In this document: positions 1 through 9,075 of the stretch, piece after piece
Numbering within the stretch: the stretch's first letter is position 1
Layout: each line of letters starts with the position of its first letter
From: a virus
Virus record (IMG/VR): IMGVR_UViG_3300027963_004416
Span: 1-64,000 of that record
Strand: one strand, 5' to 3'
DNA: 64,000 nucleotides
Translations under genes and position numbers: made by a program
The notes under the pieces: generated by a model
Seen by the model: the letters and a program-made list of their open reading frames with translations, nothing else
The model's database searches: none
What the model was told of the DNA's origin: nothing

Positions 1-13
1 AAGAAGTAATTTT

Positions 14-21
14 TATAAATA
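14..21 (+). promoter_or_regulatory. T4-type late promoter for the capsid gene
   Basis: TATAAATA, the exact T4 late -10 consensus read by gp55/gp33/gp45-modified RNA polymerase, lies 37 bases before the gp23 start. A purine-rich ribosome site (GGAAGGGG) follows it. Confidence 0.8.
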
Positions 22-58
22 ATTATTAACCCAAATTAAAAAGGAAGGGGACTCAAAA

Positions 59-1405
59 ATGTATTTAAATGAAGAAATTCAACAAAAATGGCAGCCTGTG
101 CTTGAGCATCCCGATCTAGACCAGATCAAGGATCCACACAAGCGTTCAGTTACTGCTACCATCCTCGAGAACACCGAGCGCGCTTTACGCGAAGCCGGTC
201 ACGTTGCTCGTGGCAGCCAAAATCTTTTTGAAGCAGGCCAACCAGTTAACTCAGTTCAAGCTGGTGACGGTTCTAGCGCTATCGATACTTTCGATCCAGT
301 ATTGATCTCTCTAGTTCGCCGTGCAATGCCTAACCTAATCGCTTATGACATCTGCGGTGTCCAGCCTATGACTGGTCCTACAGGTCTTATTTTCGCGATG
401 CGTGCTCGTTATAGCAACCAAACCAGCACCGAGACATTCTACAACGAAGTTAACACCGGCTTCTCAGCTCTACCAGGCGGTGGCAACCAAATCGGTAACG
501 TTCACTTAGGTGCACTAGGTGGTCATACAAACACCACTTCACTAGCTACCTCAGCTAACGTTAACTATAGCTCAGGTATGCCAACAGCTTCAGCTGAATA
601 CCTAGGTTCAAACAACACCTTAGTATTCCCACAAATGGCTTTCTCAATCGAGAAGGTTTCTGTGACAGCTAAGTCACGTGCTCTTAAGGCTGAGTACACA
701 ATGGAACTTGCACAAGATCTACGTGCTATCCATGGCCTAGACGCTGAGACAGAGCTTTCGAACATCCTTTCAACCGAAATCCTAGCTGAAATCAACCGTG
801 AAGTTGTTCGTACAATCTACGTTACAGCCAAGCAAGGTGCTACAGAAGGCACAACAACATCTGGTATTTTCGACCTAGACACCGACTCGAACGGTCGTTG
901 GTCAGTTGAAAAGTTCAAGGGTCTAATGTTCCAACTCGAAAGAGAAGCAAACAAGATCGCCAAGGACACAAGACGTGGTAAGGGTAACTTCGTACTCTGC
1001 TCGTCAGACGTTGCTTCAGCCCTTCAAATGGCTGGCGTTCTAGATTACGCTCCTGCTCTAAACAGCAACAACCTAAACGTTGATGATACTGGTGCTACAT
1101 TCGCTGGTGTTCTAAACGGTCGTATTCGTGTCTATATTGATCCATATTCGACAGGTAACTTCTTCATGATGGGTTATAAGGGTTCGTCACCATTCGACGC
1201 TGGCCTTTTCTACTGCCCATACGTTCCTCTACAAATGGTTCGTGCTGTTGACCAAGACACCTTCCAGCCCAAGATTGGCTTCAAGACCAGATATGGTATG
1301 GTTGCCAACCCATTCGCTGAAGGTTCAAGTGATTCAGCTCTAGGCCGTCTAGCTGAAAACACAAACGTTTATTACAGACGTGTTCTAGTTAGCAACCTAA
1401 TGTAA
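59..1405 (+). CDS. 23: Major capsid protein (gp23-like)
   Basis: The 448-residue protein is a gp23-type HK97-fold major capsid protein. Its N terminus (QKWQPVLEHPDLDQIKD) has the T4 gp23 pattern in which a short pro-region is removed by the gp21 prohead protease. An (I/L)xE site, LFE followed by AG at residues 56-60, fits that cleavage rule and is my inferred processing site. It is shorter than T4 gp23 (521 residues), as in other distant T4 relatives. It has its own late promoter and strong ribosome site and is closed by a rho-independent terminator, which fits very high late expression. The tail tube gene follows. Confidence 0.95.
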   Translation: MYLNEEIQQKWQPVLEHPDLDQIKDPHKRSVTATILENTERALREAGHVARGSQNLFEAGQPVNSVQAGDGSSAIDTFDPVLISLVRRAMPNLIAYDICGVQPMTGPTGLIFAMRARYSNQTSTETFYNEVNTGFSALPGGGNQIGNVHLGALGGHTNTTSLATSANVNYSSGMPTASAEYLGSNNTLVFPQMAFSIEKVSVTAKSRALKAEYTMELAQDLRAIHGLDAETELSNILSTEILAEINREVVRTIYVTAKQGATEGTTTSGIFDLDTDSNGRWSVEKFKGLMFQLEREANKIAKDTRRGKGNFVLCSSDVASALQMAGVLDYAPALNSNNLNVDDTGATFAGVLNGRIRVYIDPYSTGNFFMMGYKGSSPFDAGLFYCPYVPLQMVRAVDQDTFQPKIGFKTRYGMVANPFAEGSSDSALGRLAENTNVYYRRVLVSNLM

Positions 1406-1438
1406 TAAAATAGAAAAATAATAATAAGAAGTAACTAA

Positions 1439-1463
1439 GCCCGCTTAACAGCGGGCTTTTTTT
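1439..1463 (+). terminator. Rho-independent terminator after gp23
   Basis: Perfect 6-bp GC-rich stem GCCCGC/GCGGGC with a 6-base loop, followed by seven T residues. It separates the capsid gene from the tail tube gene. Confidence 0.9.
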
Positions 1464-1466
1464 AAG

Positions 1467-1474
1467 TATAAATA
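1467..1474 (+). promoter_or_regulatory. T4-type late promoter for tail tube gene
   Basis: TATAAATA ends only 5 bases before the ATG of the tail tube gene. The transcript start would then fall at or next to the start codon, giving an almost leaderless message. Confidence 0.7.
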
Positions 1475-1479
1475 CTATC

Positions 1480-2004
1480 ATGAGTGCAATTACTAAAATA
1501 CCAACTAATACTAATTTTCTTTCTCCTCTAGGGTTTAAGTTTAACATTAAACGAACCCCTGGGCTGAACTACTTTGTTCAATCGGCTTCTATACCTGGTA
1601 TTAGTATCGGTGTAGCAACACTTGGTACACCATTCGTTGACTTACCATTTACTGGTGTAAAGAATACATACGATGACTTAGTAGTTACTTTTAAAGTTGA
1701 TGAGGAATTGCGCAACTACAAAGAACTATTTGACTGGATGATAGCAATAAGCTTCCCAGATGATTTTACTCAGCACCAGCAAATAGTAAATGCTAGACCA
1801 GGTTCCGGGGATGGTATTTTTTCAGATGCTACTTTGACTGTGCTAAGCAGTTCTAAAAACCCTATTGTTGAAGTTAACTTTAAAAATCTATTTCCTTATA
1901 ATCTGTCAGAGCTAAAATTCAGTTCGAGTGAAACGGATGTAAGTTATATGGAAGTAGATGTCACCTTTAAGTATCAATCATTCTCTTTCAATTACTTGAT
2001 TTAA
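1480..2004 (+). CDS. 19: Tail tube protein (gp19-like)
   Basis: The 174-residue protein matches the T4 gp19 tail tube family (163 residues in T4). The pattern LNYFVQSASIPGIS near residues 29-42 is typical. The family forms the hexameric rings of the inner tube through which DNA passes. It lies directly after gp23 behind its own late promoter. No ribosome site is visible between promoter and ATG, so translation may be leaderless. Confidence 0.88.
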   Translation: MSAITKIPTNTNFLSPLGFKFNIKRTPGLNYFVQSASIPGISIGVATLGTPFVDLPFTGVKNTYDDLVVTFKVDEELRNYKELFDWMIAISFPDDFTQHQQIVNARPGSGDGIFSDATLTVLSSSKNPIVEVNFKNLFPYNLSELKFSSSETDVSYMEVDVTFKYQSFSFNYLI

Positions 2005-2024
2005 GTTGCATAGTCTATTATAAT
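1996..2024 (+). promoter_or_regulatory. Sigma70-like promoter for uvsY
   Basis: TTGATT, 17-base spacer, TATAAT. It starts inside the end of the tail tube gene and faces uvsY, separating the early/middle recombination operon from the late genes. Confidence 0.65.
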
Positions 2025-2027
2025 AAT

Positions 2028-2050
2028 AGCAATTCGTTTAGGTAATTGCT
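2028..2050 (+). promoter_or_regulatory. Hairpin over the uvsY ribosome site
   Basis: AGCAATT and AATTGCT (7-bp perfect inverted repeat) flank a 9-base loop that holds the only ribosome-site-like bases (TTTAGG). The right arm touches the uvsY ATG. The stem could gate translation or be a RegA-type operator; this is inference. Confidence 0.45.
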
Positions 2051-2485
2051 ATGAGACTAGAAGAAATTCAAGAACTATGGGAAAGAGATAGCTGTATAGA
2101 TCGCACGGAGCTCGGTGAAGAGAGCTTACGTATACCTCAGCTGCATTCAAAATACTTTAAGATTTTCTCTAGTGAGAGAATGCTTCTAAGAAAACTGGAA
2201 GGCGAGTCAAAGATTCTATATCGACATAAGTTTGAATACTATAACGGATCATTAGACGAAAGTACGCTCAAATCAAACGGATGGGAGCCAAATCCTCTTA
2301 AAATTTTAAGATCCGATATACCGATGTACTTAGATTCTGATACCGAGCTTAGATCATATCAGAATAGAATCGAATTGCAGAAAGAAAAAGTAGAGTTCGT
2401 TGAGTCTATCATAAAGTCTCTACCTACAAGAAGCTATCAGATCTCTCAAGCGATAGCATGGGAAAAGTTTAAAGTAGGGGCTTAA
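2051..2485 (+). CDS. uvsY: UvsY-like recombination mediator
   Basis: 144 residues beginning MRLEEIQELWERDSCID, which resembles T4 UvsY (137 residues, MRLEDLQEELKKDVFID). UvsY loads the UvsX recombinase onto gp32-coated single-stranded DNA. It is followed by uvsW with a 1-base overlap, as in the T4 uvsY-uvsW region. It is highly charged and largely helical, as expected for the hexameric mediator. Assignment rests on N-terminal likeness, size and gene order. Confidence 0.82.
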   Translation: MRLEEIQELWERDSCIDRTELGEESLRIPQLHSKYFKIFSSERMLLRKLEGESKILYRHKFEYYNGSLDESTLKSNGWEPNPLKILRSDIPMYLDSDTELRSYQNRIELQKEKVEFVESIIKSLPTRSYQISQAIAWEKFKVGA

Positions 2486-3942
2486 TGTCAAAAATAGTCA
2501 TAGAGAAAATTAATGATGTAGTTATTAAAGCCCACTGCGATCCAGATGTAGCGCAGGAGCTTTCTGACTATTTTACATTTTCTGTTCCAGGAGCACGCTT
2601 CCTGCCCGCCGTGCGCCGCAAGGTGTGGGATGGTAAAATAAGACTTTTTAGTTCTGCCACGCGTACCATATACGCAGGCCTGAGACTTCACATTGAACTC
2701 TTTGCCCGGGAAAGAAACTACGAAGTAGATTTCTTAGATAGAGAGCATTTTCTTGATCAAGAATTTTCACTAGTAGATGCAAAAGAATATATTAAGTCAC
2801 TTGAACTTACTTTAGAGCCTAGAGACTATCAGATAGAAGCGTTTGCGCATGCGGTAAGAAATAGACGATGCGTGCTATTATCTCCAACTGCATCGGGTAA
2901 ATCGTTAATAATTTATATACTGAGTAGGTATTTCTATAAGAAGAAAACTCTTATAGTCGTACCTACTACTTCCCTAGTACATCAAATGGCATCTGACTTT
3001 GAGTCATATAGTGGTATGGATTCGAATAAGTTTGTTCATAGAATCCTATCTGGAGCAGAGAAGGATACTGAATTGCCTTTTGTCATCTCTACCTGGCAGT
3101 CCATCTATAAAATGCCAAAGAACTGGTTTAGTCAATTCGATACAATTATAGGGGATGAAGCTCATCTATTTAAAGCTAAGAGCTTGACATCTATAATGTC
3201 AAAACTTATTGACTGTCCTAACAGATTCGGCTTTACTGGTACACTAGATGGTACACATACTCATAAACTAGTTCTTGAAGGTCTATTTGGACCAGTAAAG
3301 AGAGTTACATCTACTGCTGACTTGATGGAGCAAAATCATCTTGCAGAACTTAAAATAAAAGCTATCATACTTCAGCATTCCGATTCGGCAAAGCAAATAG
3401 TTAAGAATGCAGACTATCATACTGAGATGGACTATATAGTATGTAATCCAGCGAGAAATAAGTTTATAACTAATCTAGCGTTGTCTCTTGAAGGCAATAC
3501 ACTCCTTCTTTTCCAGTACGTTGAAAAGCACGGCAAAGTTCTTTACGATATTTTAAAGCAAAGCGGCAGGGAGGTATACTTCGTATCAGGCGAAGTAGAT
3601 GGTGAGATTAGAGAAGATATAAGACTTGCAGTTGAGAAAAGCGAAAATTCAATCATAGTAGCATCCTACGGTACATTCTCAACTGGAGTTAATATTAAAA
3701 ACCTTCATAACGTCATATTTGCTAGTCCTTCGAAGTCAAGAATTAGAAACCTTCAGTCGATAGGTAGAGGTCTTAGAAAGAGCAGTACTAAGAATACCGC
3801 TACACTGTATGATATTGCAGATGACCTAACCTGGAAATCAAAGAAGAATCATACTATACTACACTTCGCAGAACGAATAAAGATTTATAATGAGGAAAAG
3901 TTCAATTATAAAATCTATAACATAGGACTTAAGGACTCATGA
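2485..3942 (+). CDS. uvsW: UvsW-like SF2 DNA/RNA helicase
   Basis: 485 residues (T4 UvsW 503). The Walker A motif SPTASGKS is at about residues 133-140 and the DEAH box at 224-227; motif III-like FTGTL and motif VI-like QSIGRGLR follow. The N-terminal 100 residues fit the UvsW DNA-recognition domain. UvsW unwinds R-loops and branched recombination intermediates and in T4 ends origin-dependent initiation. It overlaps uvsY by one base and the next gene by 4 bases. Confidence 0.93.
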   Translation: MSKIVIEKINDVVIKAHCDPDVAQELSDYFTFSVPGARFLPAVRRKVWDGKIRLFSSATRTIYAGLRLHIELFARERNYEVDFLDREHFLDQEFSLVDAKEYIKSLELTLEPRDYQIEAFAHAVRNRRCVLLSPTASGKSLIIYILSRYFYKKKTLIVVPTTSLVHQMASDFESYSGMDSNKFVHRILSGAEKDTELPFVISTWQSIYKMPKNWFSQFDTIIGDEAHLFKAKSLTSIMSKLIDCPNRFGFTGTLDGTHTHKLVLEGLFGPVKRVTSTADLMEQNHLAELKIKAIILQHSDSAKQIVKNADYHTEMDYIVCNPARNKFITNLALSLEGNTLLLFQYVEKHGKVLYDILKQSGREVYFVSGEVDGEIREDIRLAVEKSENSIIVASYGTFSTGVNIKNLHNVIFASPSKSRIRNLQSIGRGLRKSSTKNTATLYDIADDLTWKSKKNHTILHFAERIKIYNEEKFNYKIYNIGLKDS

Positions 3943-4325
3943 TTACACTAATTAAGCTCATAGATGGTACTGAGATCGTCGGAGAATCAACTCAGACTGG
4001 TGATAAGGTAGTAGTAAATAATCCCTTACAGATTAATTACTTTGTGCGTTCGCCTGCTGCTCCACCGGTTATCTCAATGCATAGATATATGCCTTTTGCA
4101 GGCAATACAAAGTTTTCATTTTATATTGATCATATTGTAACACAGACTGATCCTAAGCCGAGCATGGAACAGTTTTACAATGCTACTCTAAGAGATATTA
4201 CAGAGTACATGGACCCAGCGCTCGATACAACACTATCAGAAAAAGCTGATGCGCTTTTAGAAGATACAGGTGATATTGCACAGGCTTTAATAGAAAAAAT
4301 GATAAAGAAGCCTTATCTTAACTAA
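3939..4325 (+). CDS. Small LSm-like beta protein, paralogue 1
   Basis: The 128-residue protein starts ITLIKLIDGTEIVGES, followed by alternating beta segments. This resembles the first Sm/LSm motif, in which a short strand is followed by DGTEI.G. A second gene at 25984-26277 starts with the same pattern (IKIVRMINGEELIGEL). The C-terminal half is acidic and probably helical. It lies between uvsW and the late sigma factor with 4-base and 1-base overlaps. RNA binding is only an inference from fold resemblance. Confidence 0.6.
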   Translation: MITLIKLIDGTEIVGESTQTGDKVVVNNPLQINYFVRSPAAPPVISMHRYMPFAGNTKFSFYIDHIVTQTDPKPSMEQFYNATLRDITEYMDPALDTTLSEKADALLEDTGDIAQALIEKMIKKPYLN

Positions 4326-4897
4326 TGAATAATTACTACGTCGATAATAAGAAGCTCTATGCTGAAATGGTAGAGTATAAGAAACTAGTTACAGAACACG
4401 AACAGTCAAACGGTAAGATAGGTAAGCCTGTTGTACCTCGATATGTTGGTAGCTGTATTTTAATGATCGCAAATAGACTATCTTTAAAGCCTAACTTTAT
4501 TAATTACTCATACCGAGAAGAGATGATTAGTGATGGTATAGAGAATTGTATTACCTATATCGATAATTTTGATCCTAATAGAACAAATAATCCTTTCGCA
4601 TACTTTACTCAGATAATTTACTTTGCTTTCTTGAGACGTATACAGAAAGAGAAGAAGCAACTTTATATTAAACATAAGTCACTAGAAAACTCTATTATAT
4701 TAAACACCTTATCAGATGTTAACGATTTTGATGATGGGGAGTTCGATTCACCTGGATATGAGTTTGACAATCAAAATATGTCCGACTTTATTAGAAATTT
4801 TGAAGACGGTATAGAAAAGAAGAAGAAGAAAAGAAAACAGGGTTTAGAAGTTTTCCTTGAGGAAGAACAAGAAAATGAAGATAGCGATAGTAACTGA
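4325..4897 (+). CDS. 55: Late sigma factor (gp55-like)
   Basis: 190 residues (T4 gp55 185). The stretch EEMISDGIENCITYIDNFDPNRTNNPFAYFTQIIYFAFLRRI corresponds to sigma region 2, which recognises the TATAAATA late -10 element. The C-terminal tail is Lys- and Glu-rich. With the sliding clamp (17071-17730) it explains the late promoters on both strands of this window. It overlaps the following gp47 gene. Confidence 0.9.
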   Translation: MNNYYVDNKKLYAEMVEYKKLVTEHEQSNGKIGKPVVPRYVGSCILMIANRLSLKPNFINYSYREEMISDGIENCITYIDNFDPNRTNNPFAYFTQIIYFAFLRRIQKEKKQLYIKHKSLENSIILNTLSDVNDFDDGEFDSPGYEFDNQNMSDFIRNFEDGIEKKKKKRKQGLEVFLEEEQENEDSDSN

Positions 4898-5945
4898 TAC
4901 TCATTATGGAGCCCGGGGAGATAGCTCTTCGTTCTCTAATTTTTTTGCTAAGTTTTATAACGAAGTATTTTTTCAGTATATAGATGAGCATAAGATTGAT
5001 ACTGTACTCCATTTGGGGGATGTATTTGATAGACGTAAGTACATTAACTTTGCGTCGCTAAAGCATTGCAAAGAATACTTCTTTGATAATCTGGCGAAGA
5101 GGAATATTAAGACACATATCATCGCAGGTAATCACGACACATTTTTTAAGAATACAAACGATGTTAATTCACCCGACTTATTGCTCGGTGAATACCCTAA
5201 CATTACCACTTACAGTACCCCACATGAATTAAATCTCGACGGCACTGATATCCTTCTAATGCCATGGATATGTTCTGGCAACTATAACGATTGTTTAAAA
5301 GCCATAGATGATACGAAGAGCCAGCTACTCTTCGGTCATTTCGAGATAAGTGGATTTGAGATGTATAAAGGTTCGTTTAACGACGGGGGCTTTAGCTCCG
5401 ATACTTTCTCAAAGTTTGATATGGTACTATCTGGCCATTTTCATCACAAGTCATCACGACAAAATATTCATTATCTAGGTACACCTTACGAAATTACCTG
5501 GTCTGATTATGACGACCAGAAGGGGTTTCATATTTTTGACACACATACACGGGAGCTTACATTTGTTCCTAATCCTTTAAGAATGTTTTATAAAGTGTGG
5601 TATGATGATGTCAATAAGTCAATGGAAGAAGTTATTGTGGATAATTTTAATCAATATCGCGATAGTATTGTTAAAGTTGTGGTTAAGAATAAAACAAACC
5701 CTTACTGGTTTGATCTTTATATCGAAAAATTAGAAAAGAGCGGTGTGATAGATTTACAGGTAGTAGAGGATCATCTTAACTTAAATCTAGAAGATGATTC
5801 AGATATAATTAACGAAGCAGAAGACACCATAACAATACTCAACAAGTATGTCGAGCAATTGGAACTGAGTACAGATAAAATAAAACTTGAAAATCTATTA
5901 CGTAGTCTTTATAATGACGCTGTATCCCTTGAGCACAGTCTTTAA
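4875..5945 (+). CDS. 47: Recombination nuclease subunit (gp47, SbcD/Mre11-like)
   Basis: 356 residues (T4 gp47 339). Calcineurin-like phosphoesterase motifs appear in order: DTHYG near the N terminus, GDVFDRR, GNHD and GHFHH. These ligate two metal ions. With gp46 it resects DNA ends for recombination-dependent replication and degrades host DNA. I place the start at ATG 4875, which has GAGGAAGAAC upstream. An in-frame TTG at 4857 would add six residues. It overlaps the end of gene 55 and abuts gene 46. Confidence 0.93.
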   Translation: MKIAIVTDTHYGARGDSSSFSNFFAKFYNEVFFQYIDEHKIDTVLHLGDVFDRRKYINFASLKHCKEYFFDNLAKRNIKTHIIAGNHDTFFKNTNDVNSPDLLLGEYPNITTYSTPHELNLDGTDILLMPWICSGNYNDCLKAIDDTKSQLLFGHFEISGFEMYKGSFNDGGFSSDTFSKFDMVLSGHFHHKSSRQNIHYLGTPYEITWSDYDDQKGFHIFDTHTRELTFVPNPLRMFYKVWYDDVNKSMEEVIVDNFNQYRDSIVKVVVKNKTNPYWFDLYIEKLEKSGVIDLQVVEDHLNLNLEDDSDIINEAEDTITILNKYVEQLELSTDKIKLENLLRSLYNDAVSLEHSL

Positions 5946-7660
5946 TGATATATTTTAAAAATATACGCTGGAAGAACTTTCTTTCAACAGGCAATACGTT
6001 TACTGAAATAGACTTTACTCGTAACCGTTCAACTCTTATTGTAGGAGAGAATGGTGCTGGTAAATCTACTATTCTCGATGCTCTTGCATTTGCGCTTTAC
6101 GGCAAACCGTTTCGCAAGATTAACAAGCCTCAATTAATTAATACTATTAATCAGAAGAATCTCGAAGTTCATCTCGAGTTTAGCATTGGTAGGTATGATT
6201 ATAAAGTCATCAGAGGTATTAAGCCTAACGTATTTGAAATATACCAGAATGGCAATCTAATTAATCAGAGTTCGGAAAATAAAGAGTATCAAGAGATGTT
6301 TGAGAAAAGTATTCTCAAACTTAACTTTAAGTCATTCTCACAAATCGTCATATTAGGTAGCGCGTCGTTCGTACCGTTCATGCAACTACCAGCTGCACAC
6401 CGTAGAGAAGTTATTGAAGATCTACTTGATATTCAGATTTTCTCTACTATGAATACTCTCCTTAAAGATAGGGTTGTTACTAATAAAAATGATATAGTTG
6501 ATAATGATTACTTAATCAAGAGTCTTGCAGAAAAGATAGAGCTGCACAAAAAGCATATTGACTCAATGAAACAGAATAATGATGAACTTATTGAGCAAAA
6601 GAGAGTAAAGATAGCTGAATATGAACAGCAAATAATTACAGTTAATGAGAAAATACAGGAGTGCTCGACTCTTTCAAGTGCTTTAGATGCTGATGTAAAT
6701 CAGATAGAAGTTCTACGAGAAAATGATAGAAATCTGCGTGAACTCTATCGCAAGATGTACGAGAAATCAGTTAAGCTTATTAAAGAAAGTAATTTCTATC
6801 GAGACAACGATAATTGTCCTACGTGTAAGCAAGGTATTTCTCACGACTTTAAGGAACATGTTCTTAGCGATAATGATAATGTTGTTGGCGAAATTAGTGC
6901 AGGGCTAGGTCAAATGGATCGCAAGCTCAATCGTATTAATGAAAAGATTAGTCTTTATTCTAAGTCGTTTGAAAGACAGCAAGAACTACAAAAGGAAATT
7001 ACAGAGCATCATAATGCCGTTACAGTATGCAATGAATTTATAAAAGGACTTAATGCTGAGATATTGCTACTACAGAACAATACAAAGCATATTGATGCAG
7101 GTAATGAAGAGGTTAAAGAATTAAAAACTAACCTCAAAGATGCGTTAACTCGTAAAGAAAACCTAACTGAAGATAGAAAGCTACTAGATGTAGCTGGTAT
7201 TCTTCTTAAGGATTCAGGTATTAAGACGAAGATTATTAAGCAGTACGTGCCTGTTATGAATAAGCTTATTAACAAGTACCTGGCGGCTATGGACTTCTTT
7301 GTTAATTTTGAATTGAATGAGAATTTTGAAGAAACTATTAAATCGAGGTTTAGGGATGAATTTAGTTATGAATCTTTTAGCGAAGGTGAAAAGATGCGTA
7401 TTGACCTTGCTCTACTCTTTACCTGGAGAGCAATTGCTAAGCTGCGCAATTCTGCTAGTACTAATCTTCTTATCATGGACGAGGTTTTCGACAGCAGTCT
7501 AGATAATTCAGGTACAGATGAGTTCTTAAAGATTATTCAAACTATCACCGCAGATACTAATATCTTTATTATTAGTCATAAAGGTGATCAGTTATATGAT
7601 AAGTTTCATAGCGTTATTAAATTTGAAAAGCATAAAAACTTTAGCAGGATGGCAGCATGA
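5945..7660 (+). CDS. 46: Recombination ATPase subunit (gp46, SbcC/Rad50-like)
   Basis: 571 residues (T4 gp46 560). Walker A GENGAGKS lies at residues 34-41. A long coiled coil carries the zinc-hook CPTC in its middle, followed by the ABC signature SFSEGEKMRID and Walker B LLIMDEVFD. It partners gp47 in the Mre11/Rad50-type complex. The last codons overlap the peptide deformylase start (ATGA), suggesting translational coupling. Confidence 0.95.
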   Translation: MIYFKNIRWKNFLSTGNTFTEIDFTRNRSTLIVGENGAGKSTILDALAFALYGKPFRKINKPQLINTINQKNLEVHLEFSIGRYDYKVIRGIKPNVFEIYQNGNLINQSSENKEYQEMFEKSILKLNFKSFSQIVILGSASFVPFMQLPAAHRREVIEDLLDIQIFSTMNTLLKDRVVTNKNDIVDNDYLIKSLAEKIELHKKHIDSMKQNNDELIEQKRVKIAEYEQQIITVNEKIQECSTLSSALDADVNQIEVLRENDRNLRELYRKMYEKSVKLIKESNFYRDNDNCPTCKQGISHDFKEHVLSDNDNVVGEISAGLGQMDRKLNRINEKISLYSKSFERQQELQKEITEHHNAVTVCNEFIKGLNAEILLLQNNTKHIDAGNEEVKELKTNLKDALTRKENLTEDRKLLDVAGILLKDSGIKTKIIKQYVPVMNKLINKYLAAMDFFVNFELNENFEETIKSRFRDEFSYESFSEGEKMRIDLALLFTWRAIAKLRNSASTNLLIMDEVFDSSLDNSGTDEFLKIIQTITADTNIFIISHKGDQLYDKFHSVIKFEKHKNFSRMAA

Positions 7661-8181
7661 TATATGAATTAGTTAAACCTGATCATCATCTTCTCTTTAC
7701 TAAGTTGGAGAGATTTAACTTTACTGAACCACCTATTCATCCAGTTGAATTAGCTAATAACCTTATCGAGACTATGGTTCACAATAAAGGAATCGGTCTC
7801 TCAGCTAATCAAGTAGGATTACCTTACAGAGTGTTTGTTCTACATTCAGTAGAGCCCTTAGCTTTATTTAATCCTTCGATTGTTGACTCGACTACTGAGG
7901 AAGTAAAACTAGACGAGGGGTGCTTAACGTATCCTAATTTATTCTTACCAATTAAAAGACCATCGGTAATTAAGGTCAGGTATCAAGATGCATTTGGTGA
8001 ATTCCATACGGAAAAGTTTATCGGAATGACCGCGCGATGCGTACAACATGAGCTTGACCATTTAAACGGTATCGATTATACTAAGAGAGCTAATGCAATT
8101 CATTTAACAAGAGCTCTTAATCAAAAGAAGATTCTTGATAGGAAAGTTAAGAAGCTAAAGCAGATTGGCCGAGCTATATAA
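7657..8181 (+). CDS. def: Peptide deformylase
   Basis: 174 residues with all three metalloenzyme motifs: GIGLSANQVG at 45-54, EGCL at 87-90 and QHELDHLNG at 130-138. The Cys and two His bind the metal and the Glu is catalytic. It removes the N-formyl group from new proteins. Phage deformylases are common in aquatic T4-like phages and may help host or phage protein turnover. It overlaps gp46 by 4 bases. Confidence 0.95.
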   Translation: MIYELVKPDHHLLFTKLERFNFTEPPIHPVELANNLIETMVHNKGIGLSANQVGLPYRVFVLHSVEPLALFNPSIVDSTTEEVKLDEGCLTYPNLFLPIKRPSVIKVRYQDAFGEFHTEKFIGMTARCVQHELDHLNGIDYTKRANAIHLTRALNQKKILDRKVKKLKQIGRAI

Positions 8182-8217
8182 TTTATCGTGCCCTTCCACG
8201 TTAACTAGGAGTGAAAA

Positions 8218-9075
8218 ATGTCAAAAATTAAAGTCGCAGAGCTTTTTTATAGCCTGCAAGGTGAAGGGCGCTTTGTAGGTGTGCCTTCAATCTTTTTAAG
8301 AACTTTCGGTTGTAACTTCCAATGTGCCGGATTTGGCATGCCACCAGGACAGCTGAGTGATGAGAGAGATAATGTTGCTAGCCAAATTTCTAATTATAAA
8401 CTCTATGAAGAGCTTCCTCTGGTTCATACTGGATGTGATTCTTATGCTAGTTGGGATCCTCGTTTTAAGCATCTTAGTCCTGTACGATCTACTGACGAAA
8501 TTGCTCAAAAGATTTTTGAGCTGCTTCCAGAACGAAAATGGAAAAAAGAGCATTTAGTTATTACTGGCGGAGAGCCTCTTCTAGGATGGCAGCGTTCGTT
8601 CCCTGATCTTATCAAGCGCGCTGATTTCATCTACGATCTAGAAAACCTTACGTTTGAAACGAACGGTACTCAACCTTTAACAGAAGATTTTAAATACTTC
8701 TTGTTTGAAGAATTTACTAGATTTGGCCGTAACTTTGATCGACTTACATTCTCAGTATCAGCTAAACTTCCATGCTCAGGTGAGAAGTGGGAGGATGCTA
8801 TCAAGCCAGAAATTGTTCACGACTATCAAGGTATTGGTCATACCTATCTTAAGTTTGTAGTTGCGACGGAAGAAGATATTGAAGATGCTAAAAAGGCAGT
8901 TAAAGAATTTAAAGACGGCGGCTTTATCGGTGATGTATATTTGATGCCTGTTGGTGGTACAGAGCAAGTTTATTATTTAAACAATAAACAAGTAGCAGAG
9001 CATGCTATGAAATTAGGGTGGAGATACTCTCCGCGATTGCAAGTAGATATTTGGAGAAACGCATGGGGGACATAG
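8218..9075 (+). CDS. queE: 7-carboxy-7-deazaguanine synthase (QueE-like)
   Basis: 285 residues. QueE is a radical-SAM enzyme that converts 6-carboxytetrahydropterin (CPH4) to 7-carboxy-7-deazaguanine. The N terminus AELFYSLQGEGRFVGVPSIFLR and the ITGGEPLL motif are typical. The cluster motif is odd: Cys32 and Cys36 are followed by AGFGM rather than a third Cys, and the expected CD..Y..WD appears only at Cys73, after an insertion of about 36 residues. The gene opens the deazaguanine operon behind an AGGAG site. Confidence 0.92.
   Translation: MSKIKVAELFYSLQGEGRFVGVPSIFLRTFGCNFQCAGFGMPPGQLSDERDNVASQISNYKLYEELPLVHTGCDSYASWDPRFKHLSPVRSTDEIAQKIFELLPERKWKKEHLVITGGEPLLGWQRSFPDLIKRADFIYDLENLTFETNGTQPLTEDFKYFLFEEFTRFGRNFDRLTFSVSAKLPCSGEKWEDAIKPEIVHDYQGIGHTYLKFVVATEEDIEDAKKAVKEFKDGGFIGDVYLMPVGGTEQVYYLNNKQVAEHAMKLGWRYSPRLQVDIWRNAWGT

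Noticed and set aside
8182-8217. preQ1 riboswitch before the que operon
   Set aside because: The 36-base gap lacks the preQ1-I hairpin and A-rich tail pattern; only a ribosome site is seen.
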